Assembly: GCF_025813715.1 (NCBI RefSeq)
Contig: NZ_CP107532.1
Coordinates: 5,584,501-5,648,500, forward strand
Reading direction: 5' to 3'
Length of the DNA stretch: 64,000 nt
Source of the DNA: Methylobacterium sp. FF17
GTDB taxonomy: Bacteria > Pseudomonadota > Alphaproteobacteria > Rhizobiales > Beijerinckiaceae
In this document: positions 61,203 through 64,000 of the stretch, one piece after another
Numbering within the stretch: the stretch's first letter is position 1
Layout of the letters: each line of letters begins with the position of its first letter
The notes under the pieces: model-generated
The model's input: the letters and a program-made list of their open reading frames with translations, nothing else
What the model was told of the DNA's origin: nothing
Databases searched by the model: none
Translations under genes and position numbers: made by a program

Positions 61203-62528
61203 CTATTCGACCTGGGAATCCTCTCCATCGGCGGCCAGGCGGCGCAGGATCTGCAGCGCGAGGGTGAGTCTGGCCATCGTGGGTGAGGCAAGGGCGAGCC
61301 GAACCCCGTTCGGCGCGGCCGCCTCGTCGATCGCGAAGGCGCTGGCCGGCGAGACCGCCACGCCGTTGCGTGCTGCCGCCGCCGCGAAACGCTCGGCATT
61401 CCAGGCTGCCGGAAGGCCGAGCCAGAGGTGATAGGCCCTCGGGTCCCCCTGGATGTCGAGGCCGCTGAGCACCTCCCGGGCCAAGTCCTGACGCGCCACC
61501 GCATCCGCACGCTTCGCCTTGCCGATTCGGCCGGCCAGGCCGTCGTCGATCACCCGAAGGGCGATCGCCAGGGGCAGTCCGCCGACGGTCCAGGCTCCGT
61601 TGCGGATGGTGCGCACCAACCCCTCCACGAGGGCGGGCGGTGCGGCCACGAAGCCGAGGCTCAGTCCGGGGGCCAACCGCTTCGAGAGGCTGTCCACGAG
61701 GATCACGCGGTCCGGCGCGAGGGCGGCCAGGGGTTCCTCGTCGCAGAGGAAGCCGTAGACCGCATCCTCGATGCAGACGAGGTCGTGCTGGACGAGGAGA
61801 TCCGCCACCGCCCGCCGACGCCGGGGGCTCATGGTGTACCCGAGCGGGCTCTGTAGGACCGTCTGCAGGTAGAGGCCCCGGAGCGGCGCCGCGGCCAGCG
61901 CCCGCGCGATGGCATCCGGCCTGACGCCCTCCGCATCCACCGCGAGCGGAACCAGCTCCAGACCGAGGCGTCCCGCCATGCCCTTGATCACCGGGTAGGT
62001 CAGGGCTTCGACGCCGATCCGCTCGCCAGGGCGCGCGAGAGCCGACAGCGCAGCCGCGATCCCCTGTCGTCCCGCCCCGGTGAACAGCACCGAATCCGGG
62101 TCGGCGGACCAGCCGCCCCGTCCGAAGAAGGCCGCCGCCGACGCACGGGCTCGCCGGGTCGCGGTCGCCCGCAGGGGTGGAAAGGCGGCCTGCAGCGCGT
62201 TCGGGTCCAGGACGGCGCTGAGGCTCGCTGCGAGGTCGGCGGCCTGATGGGGCAGGATCGAGAAGACGTGCTCGAGATTGATCAGCCCCTCCTCGGACCC
62301 GGTCGGGTCCGGTGCGGCCGCCGCATCGCGGATGAAGGTGCCCCGGCCGACCTCGCCGGTTACGAGCCCCCGCCGGGTCAGATCGGCATAGACCCGGCTC
62401 GCGGTCGAGACGGCGATCCCGCGCTCATGGGCAAACTGCCGTTGCGGCGGCAATCGGGTGCCGGGGGCGAGGCGTCCGGCCGCGATGTCCGCAGCGACCC
62501 CATCGGAAATGCTTCGGTAGTCGGTCAC
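61203..62528 (-). CDS. MocR/GntR-family regulator with aminotransferase-like domain
   Basis: 441 aa. The N-terminal GntR winged helix (about 5-70) reads DGVAADIAAGRLAPGTRLPPQRQFAHERGIAVSTASRVYADLTRRGLVTGEVGRGTFI. A fold-type I aminotransferase domain follows (about 110-430), with the PLP lysine in LVDSLSKRLAPGLSLGF and the cofactor-binding IEDAVYGFLCDEEP. Similar in layout to E. coli YjiR. It is divergent from a DUF1127 gene, the same pairing as yjiR-yjiS, and probably controls that promoter in response to a PLP-bound ligand. Confidence 0.88.
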   Translation of the reverse strand: MTDYRSISDGVAADIAAGRLAPGTRLPPQRQFAHERGIAVSTASRVYADLTRRGLVTGEVGRGTFIRDAAAAPDPTGSEEGLINLEHVFSILPHQAADLAASLSAVLDPNALQAAFPPLRATATRRARASAAAFFGRGGWSADPDSVLFTGAGRQGIAAALSALARPGERIGVEALTYPVIKGMAGRLGLELVPLAVDAEGVRPDAIARALAAAPLRGLYLQTVLQSPLGYTMSPRRRRAVADLLVQHDLVCIEDAVYGFLCDEEPLAALAPDRVILVDSLSKRLAPGLSLGFVAAPPALVEGLVRTIRNGAWTVGGLPLAIALRVIDDGLAGRIGKAKRADAVARQDLAREVLSGLDIQGDPRAYHLWLGLPAAWNAERFAAAAARNGVAVSPASAFAIDEAAAPNGVRLALASPTMARLTLALQILRRLAADGEDSQVE

Positions 62529-62540
62529 ACCAAAATTGCT

Positions 62541-62569
62541 CCGAGTGCAATAAATCCATTGAACCGAGT
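62541..62569. promoter_or_regulatory. direct repeats in the divergent MocR/DUF1127 promoter
   Basis: CCGAGT occurs at 62541-62546 and 62564-62569, 23 bp apart, in an A/T-rich 86-bp gap. MocR regulators such as GabR and PdxR bind direct repeats on one face of DNA, so these are operator candidates. Confidence 0.35.
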
Positions 62570-62614
62570 CATTATTGATCCGATGAGGTCGATTGTACCG
62601 ATAGGAGTTCCCCG

Positions 62615-62854
62615 ATGACGACGCTCGACCGCCTGCCGACGAGCTGTACCCTATGCCTTCCCGGTTTCGAAATCCGGATCACCCGGAGTTCCATGACGAG
62701 GGTCGGACGGTGCATCGCGGTCTTGGCCCTTTGGCACCGGCGACTAGAGGGGCGCCGGTCCATCCGGGCGATGACATCGGAGCAAATCAGAGATCTCGAC
62801 CTCGATTGTATCGCATTGCGCCGAGAGGCCGAGAAGCCATTCTGGCGTGCTTAG
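62615..62854 (+). CDS. small DUF1127 (YjiS-like) protein
   Basis: 79 aa, ATG at 62615 with AGGAG 7 bases upstream. The C-terminal half, [40 protein letters not shown], fits the DUF1127 pattern (basic helix, L-D-x-x-L-x-D-L/I, ending REAxKPFW). In other alphaproteobacteria small DUF1127 proteins bind RNA or affect phosphate and stress responses. The first 35 residues are not conserved in kind, so the true start might be the Met at about residue 27. Confidence 0.7.
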   Translation: MTTLDRLPTSCTLCLPGFEIRITRSSMTRVGRCIAVLALWHRRLEGRRSIRAMTSEQIRDLDLDCIALRREAEKPFWRA

Positions 62855-62933
62855 GCACAGCGAATCGTTCGGGGGTCCATCCGAGAGATCGCTTCGGAAC
62901 CCGGAGCGTCTCGATCGTCATCCGGGCGAAGGA

Positions 62934-63216
62934 ATGCGCCGTCACGTGCTTCGTCGCTGCTGCCTTCGCAGCCGCTCTCGCGGCGGGCGCGTTCCGCCCG
63001 GCCAGTCCGGAGCCGCGCGCAGGCCCTGTGCAGCCTCCTCGGCGGCCTCCACCGCGGATGGGGGGCGACGAGCGGGCTCGGCTGCAGCTTCGGCACGCTG
63101 CTCTCCGGCATCATGGGCGGCGCGGTCTCGGGATGGGTCTTCGAGGCGGCGATGTTCGCCGGCCTCACGGCAACCCTGCTCACCGGCCGGCGGCTGGTGC
63201 TCCTGCCAAAGAGCCC
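62934..63216 (+). pseudogene. possible degraded small membrane-protein gene
   Basis: The 62855-63220 gap has no intact gene. In one plus-strand frame, about 63011-63210 encodes a hydrophobic, glycine-rich stretch ([19 protein letters not shown], then [22 protein letters not shown]), but with no start codon before 63113. A neighbouring frame upstream (about 62938-63010) encodes a signal-like [18 protein letters not shown] frameshifted remnant would explain both; chance in GC-rich DNA is also possible. Confidence 0.2.
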
Positions 63217-63224
63217 GACACACG

Positions 63225-63256
63225 AAAACGCCCGGCCGCGAGGCCGGGCGTTTCCT
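63225..63256. terminator. bidirectional terminator after rplA
   Basis: Eleven-bp arms AACGCCCGGCC/GGCCGGGCGTT with a 4-base loop, T-rich on both sides. It lies 29 bases after the rplA stop and ends the rplKA unit before the inserted genes. Confidence 0.88.
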
Positions 63257-63284
63257 TTAGGTCGCGATCACGCCGAGGCGTGGA

Positions 63285-63983
<699 letters not shown>

Positions 63984-64000
63984 TGTGCCCTCCCCTTAAG

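Overview
The window is GC-rich (roughly two thirds G+C by eye). Gene content and protein sequences point to an alphaproteobacterium of the order Hyphomicrobiales, most likely Methylobacterium or a close relative. The signs are a joined str-S10-spc-alpha ribosomal super-operon with rpoBC beside it, no rpmJ between secY and rpsM, a gcvT-gcvH-gcvP operon behind a tandem glycine riboswitch, and a gene recognisable as the hopanoid C-2 methylase HpnP. The genus is inferred, not shown.

Bases 1-16500 are mixed metabolism. A secreted beta-helix protein is followed by the glycine cleavage operon (minus strand) with its riboswitch. Next come a plus-strand DNA repair and translation group (EndoIII-like glycosylase, trpS, tam), a PNPOx-like flavoprotein, and the branched-chain amino acid genes ilvC, ilvH and ilvB. 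A glutathione transferase and a mazEF-type toxin-antitoxin pair lie between ilvC and ilvH. The ilvB leader carries a 16-codon peptide with an Ile-Leu-Ile-Val run followed by a terminator hairpin, which is a classic attenuator layout.

Bases 16670-28120 (plus strand) are one tightly packed chemosensory operon: cheW, cheR-TPR, cheW, mcp, cheA-REC, cheB, a REC-REC-histidine kinase, and a REC-PAS-kinase-REC hybrid. Composition resembles the Wsp pathway, but the diguanylate cyclase output is replaced by two kinases, and there is no cheY or cheD. A bidirectional terminator separates it from the convergent ribosomal genes.

Bases 28222-58779 (minus strand), read in the direction of transcription, are rplJL-rpoBC, rpsL-rpsG-fusA-tuf, the S10 operon (rpsJ to rpsQ), the spc operon (rplN to secY, adk), and the alpha operon (rpsM, rpsK, rpoA, rplQ). 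A metallo-beta-lactamase-fold gene sits between rpsK and rpoA. True terminators follow rpsQ and rpoC. Many other gaps hold a clean stem-loop just after a stop codon but no U-tract.

Bases 58780-64000 hold the long rplJ leader with a candidate promoter, then hpnP, a MocR-type regulator divergent from a small DUF1127 protein, and rplA with its own terminator. The usual rplA-rplJ adjacency is therefore broken by about 4.5 kb of unrelated genes. No tRNA, rRNA, insertion sequence or CRISPR array was seen.
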